In this document: positions 62,501 through 64,000 of the stretch, in pieces
Layout of the letters: each line of letters starts with the position of its first letter
Numbering within the stretch: the stretch's first letter is position 1
Assembly (NCBI GenBank): GCA_963728475.1
Contig: CAVSKL010000002.1
Coordinates: 682,001-746,000, forward strand
DNA from: CAVSKL01 sp963728475 [NCBI: Candidatus Eiseniibacteriota bacterium]
GTDB taxonomy: Bacteria > Eisenbacteria > RBG-16-71-46 > JABDJR01
Direction of reading: 5' to 3'
DNA length: 64,000 nucleotides
The notes under the pieces: model-generated
Database searches by the model: none
The model's input: the letters and a program-made list of their open reading frames with translations, nothing else
Told to the model about the DNA's origin: nothing
Position numbers and translations under genes: made by a program

Positions 62501-64000
62501 GGCTTGCCCCCCCTCCGGAGCCGGGCGGCCTCGCCGGAGAGCTGATTGGAGATCGCGCTGGGCGCGTACCAGCCGCTCGCCTGGTCCAGAATCTGGATCG
62601 CCCGGGTGGTGTCGCCGAGCTGGTTCACCGCCAGGCTGGCCGCCTGGAAGGCGGCGTCCACGCCGCGGCTCTGACCCCGGGTGTCGGCGGCGATCCCCAC
62701 CAGCTCCTGGACCGCCTCGGGATACCGCTTCTCGGTGAGGTAGACGTCCACCAGCTGCTCCCTCGCCGCCAGCCCCAGCTGGCGGTTGGGGTAGCGCGAC
62801 TCGAAGTCCTTGTAGGCCTTTTCCGCTTCGGCCAGGGCCTGCCCCCGCGCCTCCGCGTCCCCCACCCGCGAGTAGTGCTGAACGATCCGGAGGGGGGCGG
62901 CCAGCGCGGCCGCGGTCAGGGGGTGTTCCACCGGGATCGACCGGTAGACCTCCAGCGCCTTGGGCCAGCGGTCGCTCTTTTCGTAGATGTCGGCGGTCCA
63001 GAGCCGGGCCTGAGCGTTCTCATCCTCCGCCCCCGGATAATCCGAGGTCACCTTCTCCAGATCCTGGAGCGCCGCCTCGTCGTCCCCACGATTCCGCTCG
63101 AGGACGGACAGGGCCAGGAGCGCCCGGGGCGCGTACGGACTCCGCGGCTCCTCCCGGACCAGGCGCTTCAAGGTGGCGGCGCTGGAGTCGCGGGCCCCCA
63201 TCCGCCGCTGGGCCTCGGCCATGGCGAACCGGAGCGCTCCCGGGTCGCGGCCGGAGAGCGAATCCCCCGACGTCCGCATCTCCCCGAGCAGGCGGCGAAG
63301 CCCCGAGATGGCGCCGGGCCACTCCTGAAGGTCGGTATCGATGTCCACCAGCCGGGACTGGGCCTCGAGTCCGGCCTGGCTCTTCGGCTCCCGGTCGGCC
63401 ACCCGCTGGTAGTAGGCCCGGCTGTCCTCGTAGACCGTCTTCCGCGCGGCGAGGCTGGTGTCGGCGAGGGAGGCGGCGCGGAGGCGGGCCACCCGGAGCG
63501 GCAGCCCCAGCACGATCCCTTCCACCCCCGGCGCCCCGGGATGCGGCGGGACGGCGCTGATGGCGCGGGCGTAGGAGCGGACCGCGACCTGGTTGCGGCC
63601 CATGCGCTCGGCTTCCGCGCCCCGCCGCCAGGCCGCCTCCCCCGCCATCCGCGGGAGATCCGCGTACTCCTGCTCGACCCGGGCGAACAGGGTGTCGGCG
63701 CGCCCGGCCCGGCCAAAGCTCAGATACACCTCGGCCGCGTCCATCAGCGCGCGCGCGGCCACCGTGCGCCTTTCCCCCGCGGCCAGGCTCGTGTCCCCCG
63801 GGGCGGCGGGTCCGCCGTAGCGGCGGGCGATCTCCTGGTAGCGCTCGGCCACCCGCTCGCGGTCCGTGTTGCTGGTCAGATCGGGGCGGATGGAGAGCTG
63901 CTTGAACTCGCGGTCGGCATGCCAAAGCGCCCTTTCGGCGCGGAACCTCCGCCCGAGGCCGGGGGAGCCTCCGCAACCGGCGAGGAACGGAACCAGGACC
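62497..64000 (-). CDS. TPR lipoprotein, start cut by the window edge
   Basis: About 500 residues are visible and the first few codons are missing. The reading continues in frame to the last base, beginning VLVPFLAGC, so the lipobox cysteine is present just inside the edge. A GTG at 63852 is internal and should not be taken as the start. Many TPR-like repeats follow (VYLSFGRAGRADTLFARVEQEY, AEAQRRMGARDSSAATLKRLV, ALLALSVLERNRGDDEAALQDL, LEVYRSIPVEHPLTAAALAAP). It resembles the periplasmic scaffold lipoproteins found beside exopolysaccharide kinases, and its stop overlaps the kinase start. Confidence 0.88.
   Translation of the reverse strand, partial: VLVPFLAGCGGSPGLGRRFRAERALWHADREFKQLSIRPDLTSNTDRERVAERYQEIARRYGGPAAPGDTSLAAGERRTVAARALMDAAEVYLSFGRAGRADTLFARVEQEYADLPRMAGEAAWRRGAEAERMGRNQVAVRSYARAISAVPPHPGAPGVEGIVLGLPLRVARLRAASLADTSLAARKTVYEDSRAYYQRVADREPKSQAGLEAQSRLVDIDTDLQEWPGAISGLRRLLGEMRTSGDSLSGRDPGALRFAMAEAQRRMGARDSSAATLKRLVREEPRSPYAPRALLALSVLERNRGDDEAALQDLEKVTSDYPGAEDENAQARLWTADIYEKSDRWPKALEVYRSIPVEHPLTAAALAAPLRIVQHYSRVGDAEARGQALAEAEKAYKDFESRYPNRQLGLAAREQLVDVYLTEKRYPEAVQELVGIAADTRGQSRGVDAAFQAASLAVNQLGDTTRAIQILDQASGWYAPSAISNQLSGEAARLRRGGKP

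Noticed and set aside
63852-64000. GTG at 63852 as start of the last gene
   Set aside because: The frame stays open to the window edge and encodes a lipobox upstream.

Overview
This 64 kb window is a gene-dense, GC-rich chromosomal segment with no rRNA, tRNA, insertion sequence, phage or CRISPR array that I could recognise. It looks like a diderm bacterium. It carries many lipoproteins with clear lipoboxes, an outer-membrane beta-barrel protein, a MltD-type murein transglycosylase, and exopolysaccharide genes (flippase, sugar transferase, glycosyltransferases). It also carries a GldA/GldF/GldG plus DUF4340 ABC module, and a kinase/regulator pair resembling PrsK/PrsR. The mixture (short archaeal/eukaryotic-type ProS, fused AroD-AroE, FN3 and beta-helix secreted proteins) suggests an uncultivated high-GC lineage around the FCB group, for example Candidatus Eisenbacteria. 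That placement is inference with low confidence. Four reading-frame breaks, each a single missing G in a G/C homopolymer, point to a metagenome-type assembly with homopolymer errors.

Left part (1-18.2 kb): a CarD-type regulator with a histone-H1-like N-terminal tail, an Mrp/ApbC P-loop ATPase, a MoaB/CinA-like domain protein and a candidate small structured RNA. These are followed by a NYN-domain protein with an extreme acidic tail, a glutaryl-CoA-dehydrogenase-like enzyme, a GT39-type membrane protein fused to TPRs, two lipoproteins and a small protein kinase. The leftward aromatic amino-acid operon aroDE-trpE-trpF-trpB-trpA-tyrA-aroF follows. It has a sigma-70-like promoter overlapping the end of larE. 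It also has a 28-residue leader ORF rich in Phe, Tyr and Trp codons, and an intrinsic terminator before aroDE. This is a textbook-like attenuator that would sense Tyr and Trp together, and it is the most interesting regulatory element here.

Middle (18.2-41.1 kb): larE, a second GT39-TPR paralogue with two or three envelope proteins, and proS. Next come a strongly expressed cysteine-rich secreted protein with its own promoter, long leader and bidirectional terminator, then folC and an AI-2E-family permease. A translationally coupled leftward operon follows (beta-helix protein, cutA, SAM hydrolase, MBL hydrolase, metallopeptidase). It is followed by the M48 protease-GldA-GldF-GldG-DUF4340 operon and a divergent mltD.

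Right part (41.1-64 kb): polysaccharide genes (GT4, Wzx-like flippase, GT2, CapK/PaaK-like), and a leftward operon joining envelope proteins (beta-barrel, TPR lipoprotein, S55 peptidase, propeller protein) to asd and dapB. The window ends with a PPC/DUF296 protein, a Yip1 protein, a sugar transferase, FN3 and DUF5683 envelope proteins, the PrsR-like sigma-54 activator, the PrsK-like kinase and a truncated TPR lipoprotein. Most operons are joined by 4-bp NTGA stop/start overlaps, so translational coupling is the rule. Several promoters fit TTGACA-N17-TANNNT, and TAAACT recurs as the -10.
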